A program made the position numbers and the translations under genes. Shown in pieces: positions 9,729-19,853 of a DNA stretch of 64,000 nucleotides (positions within the stretch are counted from its first letter, which is position 1; every line of letters begins with the position of its first letter). The notes under the pieces are model-generated. The model was given only the letters and a program-made list of their open reading frames with translations, did not search any database and was not told the DNA's origin. The DNA is from Hyphomicrobium sp. GTDB lineage: Bacteria; Pseudomonadota; Alphaproteobacteria; Rhizobiales; Hyphomicrobiaceae. The stretch lies in contig JASBTM010000005.1 of assembly GCA_030148425.1 (NCBI GenBank), forward strand, positions 186,001 to 250,000, read 5' to 3'.

Positions 9729-10164
9729 ACGGCGCGGCCACCTCATCCCTATTTTTGAGATCGCGAATAAGCAGAACGACGGTCGTGGCGAAAGCGTCAC
9801 TGCATCGACGAGTGGCATCTGACTCCAAATGATCCTTCAAGGGAGCAATCGGAGATTACTGCGATTGTTAAAAAACTAGGGCCGGATCGCAATCAGGCCT
9901 AGAGAAAAAACGGCTGAAGTAATTTTACAACGCTTTGACTATTCCGTTCATCGGGAAAAGTGGCGGGAAGTAATCCCATATCCGTGGTAAGCGCCGAACG
10001 ATACGCGTAGTGATCATCGCGTGCCGGGGGATTTGTACATGTCAGCTTCGTACGACTGCAGTTGAAGAACAACTGATCGCCATCCGCGCGATCGTCTCCA
10101 ATCAAATCAGAACAAAACAAAACAAATAAGCCCTTGAATTGCCATTCATGGGATGGGGGAAGGC
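9729..10164. other. Intergenic region upstream of the autotransporter
   Basis: 436 bases with lower GC than its surroundings. It contains a run of AAAAC units at about 10112-10128 just before the autotransporter start. A 73-codon antisense frame at 9899-10120 has no recognisable features and I do not call it. The promoter of the autotransporter is probably here. Confidence 0.45.
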
Positions 10165-13080
10165 ATGTCCAAAATCATTAAAACCGTTAGCCGTCCGCAA
10201 GCGATGTTGGTCTCAGGTCTGCTCGCAGCCGCGCTCAACATGGGCGTTTCTCATCAGGCTTTGGCGGTGTGCTCAAACAATCCTCCCGCGACAGGGCAGA
10301 CTGTCGACTGCTCCGGCACCGGTAACGACGCGGTCATCGCGCCAACGAACGCTACGACGGGCATCGGTGGGGTCACCGACGTCAACGTCAACGTTCCATC
10401 AGGCGCCAGCATCACAGGCGTCGGCCAAACTGCGGCGGGCACCAACGCCCAATACAGCAGCGTACGCATCAATGACGGCAGTACGGTTACCAACAATGGG
10501 ACGATCTCGCCTACACTGCAACCCAACAAGTCGCGCGATTACGTCGGCGTAAACCTCAATGGTTCCGACACGACTTTGATCAATAATGGCACCATTTCGC
10601 TGAACAACAACACGACCGTCGCGGGGTCGACGGCTTATCGGCTCTATGGTGTCATTACTTCAGTGCCCGGCGCTGCGGGAGACGATGCAGCATTCGAAAA
10701 TGTGCAAGTCACGAACGGGGTGCACGGGTCGATATCCGTGACGCAAAGCGGCACCGGCGTTGCGCGCGGTATCTACGGTGGCGAAGGTATCGACTCGATG
10801 ACTGTCGATAACTTCGGAAGCATCTCCGTGACGCGAATTGGCGGGGCAGTTAATACCACGCAGGTTGGCGCGGTCGACTCTGATGATGATGTCGACACGC
10901 TCACCGTCAATAACCACGTTGGGGGCATCATCACAGCGACAGGAACAAATACGTTCGCTGTTGGTGGGCGCGCAAACGAATATACAATCATAAATGACGG
11001 AACCATCACCGACACAACGGGACGAGCCGCGATTTTATTTTACGGAGTAGGCGATCAAGGCACCGCCGAAACGACGATCGTCAACTCCAAGACCGGTATC
11101 GTAAACGGAAATGTCGTTGTCTCGGACGGCAATCCACTTGGCTCATCGGCTCTCGTCATCGGCACGCCACCGGCAACGACAGCCCTCACTCGAAATTCAG
11201 ATATTACCAACGCAGGCACCATCAACGGGTCGGTCACGCTCGCGTCCGGCGTCCATACTCTCGACAATAGTGGCACGATCACCGGCGGGATCACGGTACT
11301 CCAAACGGCGGCGGTCGGTGTCGGCGGAGCGTCCTTTACCCTCACAAACGAGGCCGGTGCCATCCTCGGCAATAATATCGCGATCACAGATCGCGCCGAT
11401 TCACAGAATTCGGTGACGCTGGAAGGAACGGGCTTCAACGCAGCAGGCAGCATTACGTCGACAGGCCATGGCGCATTCGGCCTAACTCTCGACGGCGTGA
11501 CGAATATCAAAAGTGCATCAGGCGTAACGACACTTGACCTCATGAGGTCTAACGTTGCGGTCACGAACGGCGTCACGCTCGTCACCAACACCAACAACCC
11601 GACATCGCAGATCAACACGACGATCTTCGGAGCAGGCGGGACGACGGCGGCACCGTCGACGAACCTCGGCTCGATCCAAGGCACGCTTACGCTCAACGGC
11701 GTGGCAACGAACATCACGCCGACGTTCGGTTCGCTCGTGCGCAACGGCGACGTTTACGTACTCGCCTCGGCGGTCAATGGAAGCGGCACCGGCAATATCA
11801 CAGCGGATTCGACCTATCTTGTCTCAGTCACCCCGACTGCAGGCCCTGGTGGACTTCGGTTGACGATGGCCGCGACTTCGGACGTTTCGGGGACGCCCGG
11901 CATCTCCTTGCCGGCGACGCAGACGCTCAACAATCTGCTCAACTACGAAGGATCGGATAAGGATGTTCAGGCTCTTGGCGGCGCGCTGCAGAACCTGCAG
12001 ACCGGCGGAGCGGTGGCTAAAGCCGGTGCGCAACTCGCACCTGAGACCAACTACGCGACCCAACAGGCAGCCATCACGCTCAATAACGCAATAGGCCAGC
12101 ACATCGACACGCGCCTCAGCGCGACCGGGGCTACGGGAGCGTTCCAAGGCTACACTGCCGGGCCTTACGGTCTTGGCGCGAAGCCTAAGCAGCCCGATCC
12201 CAACCGCTCCAACCTTGGCGGAAGCCTGAAAGATGATGCCGATTTCGTTGCGCCTCGCAGCGCGGCGCTTTGGGGTCAGGCCTTCGGTGCCGGAATGGAT
12301 CAGAGCCAGCGCGATGAGGTCGACGGTTACAGCGCCCGGCTCTATGGCGTCATGGTCGGCTACGACAACTGGATTTCACCAGGTCTTCGCGTCGGCGTCG
12401 CCGGCGGCTACGCCAACACAACGATCGACGGACGCGGGGATACACGGCAAAACGAAACCAGCATCGACAGCTACCTCATCGAAGCCTACGGCGCGTTCAA
12501 AGGTGACTGGTGGTACGCGAGCGGCCGCACCGGCTTCACCTGGCATGACTACGACACGACGCGCGCCATGACGGTGCCGTTTACCGACAGCGCCAAGGGC
12601 AACCACGACGGTGATCAGTTCAACGTGTCGTTCGAAGTCGGTGCTCCGATGAAGCACGCCGGAACAATCATCACGCCGGTTGCCGGACTGACCTATTCCA
12701 GGCTGCATCAGGACGGCTATTCGGAATCGAGTGACGGCGGCATGGCGCTCGATGTCCGTAGCCAGGATAATGACTCGCTGGTTTCGAGCCTCGGTGTCAA
12801 AGGCCTCTTACCCATCGCCAACGACACGGTCATCGAAGGCCGAGCGCTCTGGCTGCATGAGTTTTCAGACGATGCGCAGATTGTGACCGCGAGCTTCGCG
12901 GGCGGCGGCGGCACCTTCACAGCGGCCGGACCTGGCGTCGGGCGAGATACAGCAGACCTCGGTATCGGCATGCTGGCTCAAATCGGCCCGAACTCGACGT
13001 TCGAAATCAACTACGATGCCAACGTTCGGCAAGACTATCTTGGGCAGATCGGATCGGCGCGCGTGGACATCCACTTTTAA
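10165..13080 (+). CDS. Autotransporter outer-membrane beta-barrel protein
   Basis: About 971 residues. Signal peptide MSKIIKTVSRPQAMLVSGLL... with probable cleavage after HQALA. The passenger is rich in Asn, Thr, Gly and Ser and carries loosely repeated turns of the type NNGTI/NFGSI/NDGTI/NAGTI/NSGTI, as in beta-helical adhesin-type passengers. The last 280 or so residues are an autotransporter barrel: SAALWGQAFGAG, ARLYGVMVGYDNW, alternating aromatic strands, and a C-terminal Phe (SARVDIHF) that serves as outer-membrane assembly signal. I use the ATG at 10165; an upstream ATG at 10153 is also possible. The gene stands alone and is followed by a terminator at 13185-13215. Adhesion or surface exposure is inferred; no catalytic motif is seen. 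Confidence 0.92.
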   Translation: MSKIIKTVSRPQAMLVSGLLAAALNMGVSHQALAVCSNNPPATGQTVDCSGTGNDAVIAPTNATTGIGGVTDVNVNVPSGASITGVGQTAAGTNAQYSSVRINDGSTVTNNGTISPTLQPNKSRDYVGVNLNGSDTTLINNGTISLNNNTTVAGSTAYRLYGVITSVPGAAGDDAAFENVQVTNGVHGSISVTQSGTGVARGIYGGEGIDSMTVDNFGSISVTRIGGAVNTTQVGAVDSDDDVDTLTVNNHVGGIITATGTNTFAVGGRANEYTIINDGTITDTTGRAAILFYGVGDQGTAETTIVNSKTGIVNGNVVVSDGNPLGSSALVIGTPPATTALTRNSDITNAGTINGSVTLASGVHTLDNSGTITGGITVLQTAAVGVGGASFTLTNEAGAILGNNIAITDRADSQNSVTLEGTGFNAAGSITSTGHGAFGLTLDGVTNIKSASGVTTLDLMRSNVAVTNGVTLVTNTNNPTSQINTTIFGAGGTTAAPSTNLGSIQGTLTLNGVATNITPTFGSLVRNGDVYVLASAVNGSGTGNITADSTYLVSVTPTAGPGGLRLTMAATSDVSGTPGISLPATQTLNNLLNYEGSDKDVQALGGALQNLQTGGAVAKAGAQLAPETNYATQQAAITLNNAIGQHIDTRLSATGATGAFQGYTAGPYGLGAKPKQPDPNRSNLGGSLKDDADFVAPRSAALWGQAFGAGMDQSQRDEVDGYSARLYGVMVGYDNWISPGLRVGVAGGYANTTIDGRGDTRQNETSIDSYLIEAYGAFKGDWWYASGRTGFTWHDYDTTRAMTVPFTDSAKGNHDGDQFNVSFEVGAPMKHAGTIITPVAGLTYSRLHQDGYSESSDGGMALDVRSQDNDSLVSSLGVKGLLPIANDTVIEGRALWLHEFSDDAQIVTASFAGGGGTFTAAGPGVGRDTADLGIGMLAQIGPNSTFEINYDANVRQDYLGQIGSARVDIHF

Positions 13081-13184
13081 TGATTGACCGGGCACCAGTT
13101 GAAAGAAATCGAGTGATGAAACCTCGAGAACTTTGAAGTCCGGAACGCAGCTGAGAAATATACCCGTCTGGTGTCGTGCTTCCA

Positions 13185-13215
13185 GCGCGCCTGCTTTAAC
13201 CGGCAGGCGCGTTTT
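13185..13215 (+). terminator. Rho-independent terminator of the autotransporter gene
   Basis: CGCGCCTGC (13186-13194) pairs perfectly with GCAGGCGCG (13203-13211) around an eight-base loop and is followed by TTTT. It lies about 100 bases after the autotransporter stop. Confidence 0.75.
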
Positions 13216-13312
13216 CGCATTGGATCTTCATCGACGGAGCGCGCAGCCACGCCTATAGGATTTGCCTCCATTCCACATTGAATTCATACACGAGCGTGGC
13301 TATTCCTCCGGC

Positions 13313-13684
13313 ATGGACGATGCCGAGCCCAATAATAAAAGCCGGGAGCCTGACGGCAACAATCTGGGATGGATCGGCGACGAGTTGGATAACGCCCCTC
13401 CACCCCGCATTCCTGCGAGTGATCGCATTGCAGGCATGTCGGATGCACAAACGCGTTCGGCGGCCCGCCTGTGTACCGCCTTGATCTTGGGATTTGTCTC
13501 AATGGGCCTCTTGCTGAGATCCGTTGATCAAGATGAGCCGTCGTTCCCTCAGCTTGCGGATTGTATTCATATTCAAGATCAGTCCGCTCGACTTGAGTGC
13601 TTCGACCAAGTTGCAAAACTGAGCAGGACTGTTCCGTTCAAAGGAACCGCTCCATTCACAACTGTTGCCAGTCCTGGTCTTTAG
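13313..13684 (+). CDS. Small membrane protein with C-x(n)-RLxCFD motif
   Basis: About 123 residues from the ATG at 13313; a TTG at 13262 is also in frame. The N-terminal half is hydrophilic; one membrane segment follows (TALILGFVSMGLLL), then a short exported tail with two cysteines in DCIHIQDQSARLECFDQVAK. The C-x-x-I-x-D-x-x-x-RL-x-CFD pattern recurs in small exported proteins of proteobacteria, including VasI-like ones, where the two Cys likely form a disulfide. No type VI genes are nearby. It sits alone between the autotransporter and kup, so its role is open. Confidence 0.5.
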   Translation: MDDAEPNNKSREPDGNNLGWIGDELDNAPPPRIPASDRIAGMSDAQTRSAARLCTALILGFVSMGLLLRSVDQDEPSFPQLADCIHIQDQSARLECFDQVAKLSRTVPFKGTAPFTTVASPGL

Positions 13685-13834
13685 AGTTTGCACCAATCGC
13701 GCCCGGCGCCAATGCGGGGACGAGCTAGCGATATAGGAAAGTTATATAAAAAGCGGCTACTTGCGCGCAGCGTCGTTGATTCACGATCCAAATCGTAGCT
13801 TAGTGCCGAGGAGCAATTTTTAGGGTCGGCATTT

Positions 13835-15733
13835 GTGGCAGTCAGCGGCGCATCCGAGCAAACCGAACCTGTCGCTCATGGGCAAAAATTCTGGCCTCTC
13901 GTTTTGGGATCACTCGGCGTCGTATTCGGCGACATCGGAACGAGCCCCCTCTATGCTTTTCGAGAAGCTGTGAAATCGGCTCAGGCTTCTGGCATTCCCA
14001 ACCACGAGGCCGTCGTTGGCGTCCTTTCGCTCATCCTTTGGACCCTCACCCTTATCGTTACAGTCAAGTACGTGTCGATCCTTCTACGGATCGATAACAA
14101 GGGAGAAGGCGGAACATTCGCCCTTATGGCTCTCGGCCAATCCCTCTCGCCTAAAGCTGCCCCAATTATGCTGGGTCTCGGCATAGCGGGCGCGGCATTC
14201 TTTTATGGTGATGCAGTCATCACTCCGGCTATTTCGGTTCTCTCCGCCGTCGAGGGGCTCGAACTCGTTTCACCGGCGTTCGAAAAATTCGTTTTACCCT
14301 TATCTCTGATCATCATCGTCATTCTGTTCATGATGCAGGCGCGAGGTACGGCGCGCGTAGCCAACATTTTTGGCCCTGTTACGGTTCTCTGGTTCGTGGC
14401 TATCGCTGTCGGAGGCCTGCTCCACCTGATCGTTAAACCGAGCGTCCTGGCGGCCCTCAATCCTCTTCCCGGAATTATCTTCGCAACGACAAACGGTTCG
14501 GCAGGATTGACCGTGATGGGCTTGGTCTTTTTGGCCGTCACCGGAGCGGAAGCTCTCTACGCGGATCTCGGGCACTTCGGCAGAAAGCCGATCGAATTTG
14601 CATGGCTGTGGCTCGTCGCGCCATCGCTAGCCTTGAACTACCTCGGACAAGGCGCGCTCCTCCTCGCGGACCCCGGCGCAATAGAGAATCCCTTCTTTCG
14701 GCTTTATCCCACGTGGGCCATCATCCCAATGGTGGCACTGGCAGCGGCGGCAACAGTCATTGCAAGCCAAGCAGTGGTTTCTGGAGCGTTCTCGCTAACC
14801 CGCCAGGCAATTCAGCTCGGCCTCATACCGAGACTTCATATTGTTCACACATCTGGAGAAATCGCCGGTCAGATTTATCTTCCCAGAGTGAACTGGCTTT
14901 TGCTTGTCGCGGTCATATTGGTCGTGATCGGCTTCAAAGGCTCGGATCGCCTAGCCGCGGCATACGGCGTCTCCGTTACGGCCACGATGGTTCTGACGTC
15001 CATCATGGCTTGGTACATCATATGGAAAAAATGGCGTTGGACCGTAGCTCGCACGACGGCACTCATCGGTCCGTTGATCGCCATCGAGATCGCGTTCTTC
15101 TTCGCGAATATTACCAAGATTGTAGAAGGTGGCTGGCTGCCTCTCACCATCGCTGGATTTCTGGCGTTCGCGATGTTTACCTGGATTAAGGGCAATGACG
15201 TTCTTCGGCGATCTGCTGGGCGCACCGACGCGGATCTCGATTGGCTCGTGCGAAAGCTCGATGCGCGGCCGCCGCATCGCGTCCCGGGAACGGCCGTCTT
15301 TTTCACGACGAACATCAGCGTCGCGCCAACCTCGCTGCTTCACAACCTCAAGCATAATCGCATACTGCACGAACGAAACATCGTCATGGCGATCAAGACG
15401 GAGGACGTTCCGCACGTTCCCGCTCAGCAGAGGGTCGAGATCAGTCGTCCGAACGAAATGTTCATCACGGTAACGGCGCGCTATGGCTTTATGGAAACCC
15501 CATCGGTGCCAAAAATTCTCGAACAGTGCCGCCGGAAGGGCCTCAATCTCGATATAGGAGCGACGTCGTTCTTCATCTCGCGACGGTCGTTGCGTGCGAC
15601 GTCGAAATCGGAATTACCGTGGTTTCAGCAACGGCTGTTCCTCGCCCTCGCGCGAAAGGCACAGGATGCGACCGAGTACCTGCATATCCCGACGGACCGG
15701 GTCGTCGAGATCGGCGCACAGCAATCTATCTGA
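13835..15733 (+). CDS. kup: Kup-family potassium uptake transporter
   Basis: 632 residues, typical Kup length. The N-terminal GSLGVVFGDIGTSPLYAFREA is the family signature, followed by about twelve membrane segments (for example AFFYGDAVITPAISVLSAVEG and LVFLAVTGAEALYADLGHFG) up to about residue 460, then a soluble C-terminal domain. Kup carries K+ into the cell by proton symport under low-K or acid conditions. It starts with GTG at 13835, with AGGG upstream. The gene is monocistronic and convergent with the reductase gene downstream. Confidence 0.95.
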   Translation: MAVSGASEQTEPVAHGQKFWPLVLGSLGVVFGDIGTSPLYAFREAVKSAQASGIPNHEAVVGVLSLILWTLTLIVTVKYVSILLRIDNKGEGGTFALMALGQSLSPKAAPIMLGLGIAGAAFFYGDAVITPAISVLSAVEGLELVSPAFEKFVLPLSLIIIVILFMMQARGTARVANIFGPVTVLWFVAIAVGGLLHLIVKPSVLAALNPLPGIIFATTNGSAGLTVMGLVFLAVTGAEALYADLGHFGRKPIEFAWLWLVAPSLALNYLGQGALLLADPGAIENPFFRLYPTWAIIPMVALAAAATVIASQAVVSGAFSLTRQAIQLGLIPRLHIVHTSGEIAGQIYLPRVNWLLLVAVILVVIGFKGSDRLAAAYGVSVTATMVLTSIMAWYIIWKKWRWTVARTTALIGPLIAIEIAFFFANITKIVEGGWLPLTIAGFLAFAMFTWIKGNDVLRRSAGRTDADLDWLVRKLDARPPHRVPGTAVFFTTNISVAPTSLLHNLKHNRILHERNIVMAIKTEDVPHVPAQQRVEISRPNEMFITVTARYGFMETPSVPKILEQCRRKGLNLDIGATSFFISRRSLRATSKSELPWFQQRLFLALARKAQDATEYLHIPTDRVVEIGAQQSI

Positions 15734-15809
15734 CACGTCGATGCCTGCCCCATAATTCACTTACGTGGATCTGCAGCAGCTCGTGGAAGACATCACTGCA
15801 GCGCAGCGG

Positions 15810-16442
15810 TCAGCGCGCCAACACGACGTGCGTTGCCAGCTCCATCGGTACCGCCTCTGTGACGCGGTACCCAAGGCTTGGCAGGTCGATGCCTGCGAAT
15901 AGATTTTCACCACGGCCAAGAAAAACGGGCGACATCGCGAGGTGTATCTCGTCGATCGCTCCTACTTTCAGATACTGGCGGACCGTCGAAACGCCTCCGC
16001 CGATCTTCACATCTAAATCCCCCGCTGCGGCTTTCGCCTGCGCGAGCGCCGCTTCGATCCCCTCGGTGACGAAATGGAAAGTCGTACCGCCTTCCATCAC
16101 GATTGGCGGTCGAGGGTGATGGGTGAGAATGAATGTCGGCGCGTGATACGGAGGATTGTCCCCCCACCAGCCCTTCCAATCGGGTCCGCCCCAATCGTTG
16201 CTGGCCGGTCCGAACATATTGCGGCCGAGGATGAAAGCTCCGAAGCCTTCCATCGCTGCGCTGGCGAACCGATCATCAGTCCCGCCGTCCTTCCCGATCA
16301 TCGACCGGAAGGCGCGCGTCGGGTAGAACCACTTATGCAAGTCGCCGCCGCCTTCGCCCAATGGATGCTCAAGGCTTTGGTTCGGACCTGCTCCAAACCC
16401 GTCTGCGGACACCGCGAAACCTGCTACCCGAACTTTGCCCAT
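15810..16442 (-). CDS. RibD C-terminal/dihydrofolate-reductase-like protein
   Basis: 210 residues from the ATG at 16442, preceded by AGGGGG at five bases. The fold signature of the RibD_C family is visible: N-terminal KVRVAGFAVSADGFGAG, central FGAFILGRNMFG, VTEGIEAALAQAKAAAGDLDVKIGGGVSTVRQYL with the glycine-rich NADPH loop, and IDEIHLAMSPVFLGRGENLF near the end. Members are NADPH-dependent reductases of unknown substrate, often called YwjB- or YyaP-like. It is not expected to be the housekeeping folate enzyme or the riboflavin enzyme, as no such genes are adjacent. Confidence 0.88.
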   Translation of the reverse strand: MGKVRVAGFAVSADGFGAGPNQSLEHPLGEGGGDLHKWFYPTRAFRSMIGKDGGTDDRFASAAMEGFGAFILGRNMFGPASNDWGGPDWKGWWGDNPPYHAPTFILTHHPRPPIVMEGGTTFHFVTEGIEAALAQAKAAAGDLDVKIGGGVSTVRQYLKVGAIDEIHLAMSPVFLGRGENLFAGIDLPSLGYRVTEAVPMELATHVVLAR

Positions 16443-16674
16443 CAAAGCCCCCTGCGAATGTGGCGGCCACCGTGTGGGCTGCCTGAGTTTTCAGATGAAC
16501 GAACAATCAGGCCAACAATGAGATCGTCATTGGTAGGCTCAGAGGGAGAGCCATGGTCCCGATGGCCGAGGTCAGCAGCAGCTGTACCCGGCAGCCTCAC
16601 TCGATACGGTGGGGGAGCTGAAAAAATGCCGGCCGAGGAAAATTAAGTTAATTCCGCGCGTTCCGCGCTGGACC

Positions 16675-16749
16675 TGGCGCTCCCTACGGGAGTCGAACCC
16701 GTCTTTTCAGATTGAAAATCTGACGTCCTAACCGATAGACGAAGGGAGC
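16675..16749 (-). tRNA. tRNA-Glu (anticodon UUC)
   Basis: Read on the minus strand from 16749 to 16675. Acceptor GCTCCCT pairs with AGGGAGC, followed by discriminator G and an encoded CCA. The anticodon stem CAGAT/ATCTG encloses TTTTCAA with anticodon TTC, and the T arm has the expected GGTTCGACTCC. It lies between the reductase gene and recJ; no duplicated 3' end suggesting an integration site was seen. Confidence 0.95.
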
Positions 16750-16869
16750 ATCCTTCGGTGCAAGGGGGACCGTATAAGCGGCTTTGGGCGTCCTTGGCAA
16801 GCCGCCCTCCGCCCTCTCTCCTGCGACAGGATGGGCCACCCTCCCCTGGAGCCATTTTTCCTGCGGTTT

Positions 16870-18702
16870 CTACTGGCGGCGCGGGTCCGCAGCGTCCTCG
16901 ATCTGCAGCTCGATGCGCTCGCGGCCACCCCACGTGTCCCGGCGCAGATGACCGGCAACGTGCAGCGGCATCCCGCCAGCCGACATCAGGAGATCGCCCA
17001 GCGGCTGGCCCACGGCGCGGAAGGCAACGCCGTCAACGCGTGAGCCGTCTCCGCCTTCCAGGATCACACGGACATGCGCGTCGGCGATGATCTTGCCGAA
17101 CTTTACGCGATGCGCGGGCAGCGCAAAGCGCGCCTCGGAGTTGCCCTGGCCGAACGGGCTTACGCGCTCGATCAGGTCCATGAGCTCCGGCGTCGCGCCC
17201 GACGCGACGAGGGATGCGTCGATGTCGAGGTGTGCGACGTCGGTCACGCCTCTCGACGTGGAGCCTAATTGATTTTGCAGGAACGCTTCGAGCGGCGCGA
17301 GGCTGTCGCGGCTGACGGTCAATCCTGCTGCCATGGCGTGGCCGCCGCCCTTGGCGAGAAGTCCGGCGGAGACAGCGGCACGGATCGCCGCGCCGAGATC
17401 GATACCCGGAACCGAGCGCAACGAGCCCGTTCCCATCGCCGTCGCGTCCCACGCGATGACGCACGCAGGCCGGCGGAAACGTTCGACGAGGCGGCTCGCG
17501 ACAAGGCCGACGACGCCCTTGTGCCACGCATCGGAGCCAACGACCAAAATCGCACGCGCCGGATCCTCCGTCACCTGCCGGTCGGCGATCGCCATCGCCT
17601 CCTCAAGCACCGCCGTCTCGATGTCCTTGCGCTCTTTGTTGAGGCGATGCAGCGTTTCCGCAATGCGTTGCGCCTCAACCGGATCGGATATCGAAAGCAG
17701 AGTTGCGCCGAGCGCGGCGTTGCCGATGCGTCCGCCGGCGTTGATGCGCGGGCCGAGGATGAAGCCCAAATGATAGGGCGTCGGCGCGACCGACAATCCC
17801 GCCGCATCGGCGAGCGCGGTCAGCCCGACATTATCGCGCGCGCGCATCACGGCGAGGCCCTTCTTGACGTAGGCACGGTTGAGGCCGACGAGCGGCACGA
17901 CGTCCGCCACCGTCGCGAGCGCGACCATGTCGAGAAGGCTTAGAAGATCCGGCTCACGCGAGCCGTTGTAAAATCCGCGGCGGCGCAGTTCGCGCGTGGT
18001 GGCGACGAGAACGAGGAAGACGACGCCCGCCGCGCAGAGCATGCCCTGCCCGGAGATATCGTCCTGCCGGTTCGGATTGACGAGCGCGTTGACGTCCGGC
18101 AGGCGTTCGTCGGCTTGATGGTGATCGATGACGACGACGTCGGCGCCGAGCTTACGCGCGGCGGCGAGAGGCTCGTGGCTTGTGGTGCCGCAGTCGACCG
18201 TAACGATCAGCTTCGCGCCTTCGGTGACAAGCGTTTCGATGGCGGCGACGTTCGGGCCGTAACCTTCGAACAGGCGATCCGGGATGTAGATGCGCGCGGG
18301 CGTGTCGTGGAATTCGAGGAAGCGCTTCATCAGCGCGGACGAACACGCGCCGTCAACGTCGTAATCGCCGAAGATCGCGACTTTCTGTTTCGCCTGCACG
18401 GCGTCGGCAAGGCGCGCCGCGGCCTTATCCATGTCGCGCAACGTGCTCGGATCGGGCATCAACGCTTTCAGCGTCGGATCGAGGAACGTCGCCACGTCGT
18501 CGAGACCAATGCCCCGCGCCGCGAGCACGCGTCCCATGAGATCGGGCAAGCCGTGCCGCTGGCTGATCGCCGTCGCGATCTGCTTCATGTGGGGAGGCAA
18601 GCGCTCGCGCCACGCGAAGCCGCGCGCGCTGCTCATCACCCTGAGAAACGAACGCTCGGCCGCGCCGTCGTCCGTTTCAACTGCCGCTAGATTTGGGCGC
18701 AA
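16870..18702 (-). CDS. recJ: Single-stranded-DNA-specific exonuclease RecJ
   Basis: 610 residues. DHH-family motifs are present: DYDVDGACSSAL, VTVDCGTT, VIDHHQADERLPD, then a DHHA1 domain with RINAGGRIGNA and GGHAMAAGL, and a C-terminal OB-like part. RecJ degrades single-stranded DNA 5' to 3' in recombination and mismatch repair and needs Mn2+/Mg2+. The start is TTG at 18702 with GGGGAA upstream; the internal ATG at 18636 would cut the family-typical FLRVMSSARGFAWRERL stretch. It follows glpX, hom and the aminotransferase on the same strand. Confidence 0.95.
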   Translation of the reverse strand: MRPNLAAVETDDGAAERSFLRVMSSARGFAWRERLPPHMKQIATAISQRHGLPDLMGRVLAARGIGLDDVATFLDPTLKALMPDPSTLRDMDKAAARLADAVQAKQKVAIFGDYDVDGACSSALMKRFLEFHDTPARIYIPDRLFEGYGPNVAAIETLVTEGAKLIVTVDCGTTSHEPLAAARKLGADVVVIDHHQADERLPDVNALVNPNRQDDISGQGMLCAAGVVFLVLVATTRELRRRGFYNGSREPDLLSLLDMVALATVADVVPLVGLNRAYVKKGLAVMRARDNVGLTALADAAGLSVAPTPYHLGFILGPRINAGGRIGNAALGATLLSISDPVEAQRIAETLHRLNKERKDIETAVLEEAMAIADRQVTEDPARAILVVGSDAWHKGVVGLVASRLVERFRRPACVIAWDATAMGTGSLRSVPGIDLGAAIRAAVSAGLLAKGGGHAMAAGLTVSRDSLAPLEAFLQNQLGSTSRGVTDVAHLDIDASLVASGATPELMDLIERVSPFGQGNSEARFALPAHRVKFGKIIADAHVRVILEGGDGSRVDGVAFRAVGQPLGDLLMSAGGMPLHVAGHLRRDTWGGRERIELQIEDAADPRRQ

Positions 18703-18818
18703 TCGGTTCCCCGCCGCTGCTCGTGATCGACCTTCATGGAGTCAAGTTGTAGGTCGATTCGGTCCTTTGGACGGCGGCCGCCCGGGTTGTCTCCACAATC
18801 AGCTTCGAGACGGCGAAA

Positions 18819-19820
18819 TCAGCTAAAGCGCGCGCCGACGTTGCGAACCGTCGACTTGATCCGCCGCACAGTGCCCGTCTTTGCGCGCATGACGACGGTT
18901 TCCGTCTCGGCAAAGTCGCCGCGAACGCGGACGCCTTTGAGCAGCGAGCCGTCGGTGACGCCGGTTGCCGAGAACACGACGTCGGCGGACGCCATGTCTT
19001 CGAGCTTGAACTTCCGGGTGATGTCGGAAATGCCCATCTTCTCGGCGCGCTCGCGCTCTTCATCCTTCATCGGCATGAGGCGACCCTGGATCTGGCCGCC
19101 GATGCAGCGCAGCGCTGCCGCCGCCAGAACGCCTTCCGGCGCGCCGCCCGAGCCCATGTAGATGTCGATGCCCGTTTCCTTCGGGTCCGTCGTCCAGATA
19201 ACGCCAGCGATGTCGCCATCGGGAATGAGCTGTACGCCCGCCCCGACCGCACGGACAGCGCGGATCAGATCGGCGTGGCGTGGACGATCCAAGATGCAGG
19301 CCATGATTTCCTGGATCGGCACGCCCTTGGCTTTTGCCAGGGCATTGAGATTTTCAGCGGGCGTCGCATCGAGATCGACGATGCCATCGGGATAGCCCGG
19401 ACCGACCGCAATCTTGTTCATGTACATATCAGGGGCGTGGAGCAGACCGCCCTTTTCCGAAATCGCGAGAACGGCGAGCGCGTTCGGCATCGCCTTGGCG
19501 CAGATCGTCGTGCCTTCGAGGGGATCGACCGCGATGTCGACTTCGGGACCTTCGCCGGTGCCGACCTTCTCGCCGATGTAGAGCATCGGCGCTTCGTCCA
19601 TCTCGCCTTCGCCGATGACGACGGTGCCGCGGATTTCGACGCGACCGAGTTCACGGCGCATGGCGTCGACGGCCGCTTTGTCGGCTGCCTTCTCGTTGCC
19701 CCGGCCGACAAGATGCGCGGCGGCGATGGCGGCGGCTTCCGTCACGCGCGCCAGTTCGAGCACCAGAATTCTGTCGAGACCCGGCCCGTGCGTGCCGTTC
19801 GATTGTTCAGCCCTGCTCAT
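18819..19820 (-). CDS. glpX: Class II fructose-1,6-bisphosphatase GlpX
   Basis: 333 residues. Metal-site motifs typical of GlpX are present: VIGEGEMDEAPMLYIGEKVG and VDPLEGTTICAKAMPNALAVLA, as well as SGGAPEGVLAAAALRC. The enzyme hydrolyses fructose 1,6-bisphosphate in gluconeogenesis; in some autotrophs and methylotrophs it also acts on sedoheptulose 1,7-bisphosphate. The ATG at 19820 has AAGGA upstream. It is 33 bp downstream of hom and likely in the same transcript, an arrangement common in Rhizobiales. Confidence 0.96.
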   Translation of the reverse strand: MSRAEQSNGTHGPGLDRILVLELARVTEAAAIAAAHLVGRGNEKAADKAAVDAMRRELGRVEIRGTVVIGEGEMDEAPMLYIGEKVGTGEGPEVDIAVDPLEGTTICAKAMPNALAVLAISEKGGLLHAPDMYMNKIAVGPGYPDGIVDLDATPAENLNALAKAKGVPIQEIMACILDRPRHADLIRAVRAVGAGVQLIPDGDIAGVIWTTDPKETGIDIYMGSGGAPEGVLAAAALRCIGGQIQGRLMPMKDEERERAEKMGISDITRKFKLEDMASADVVFSATGVTDGSLLKGVRVRGDFAETETVVMRAKTGTVRRIKSTVRNVGARFS

Positions 19821-19853
19821 AATCGGTGTCCTTCCGCGGTGCCCAAGAGGATT

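Noticed and set aside
9899-10120. 73-codon minus-strand frame before the autotransporter
   Set aside because: No ribosome-binding site or recognisable features; lies where a promoter is expected.
16446-16869. Integration site at tRNA-Glu
   Set aside because: No integrase, no repeated tRNA 3' end and no foreign block beside it.
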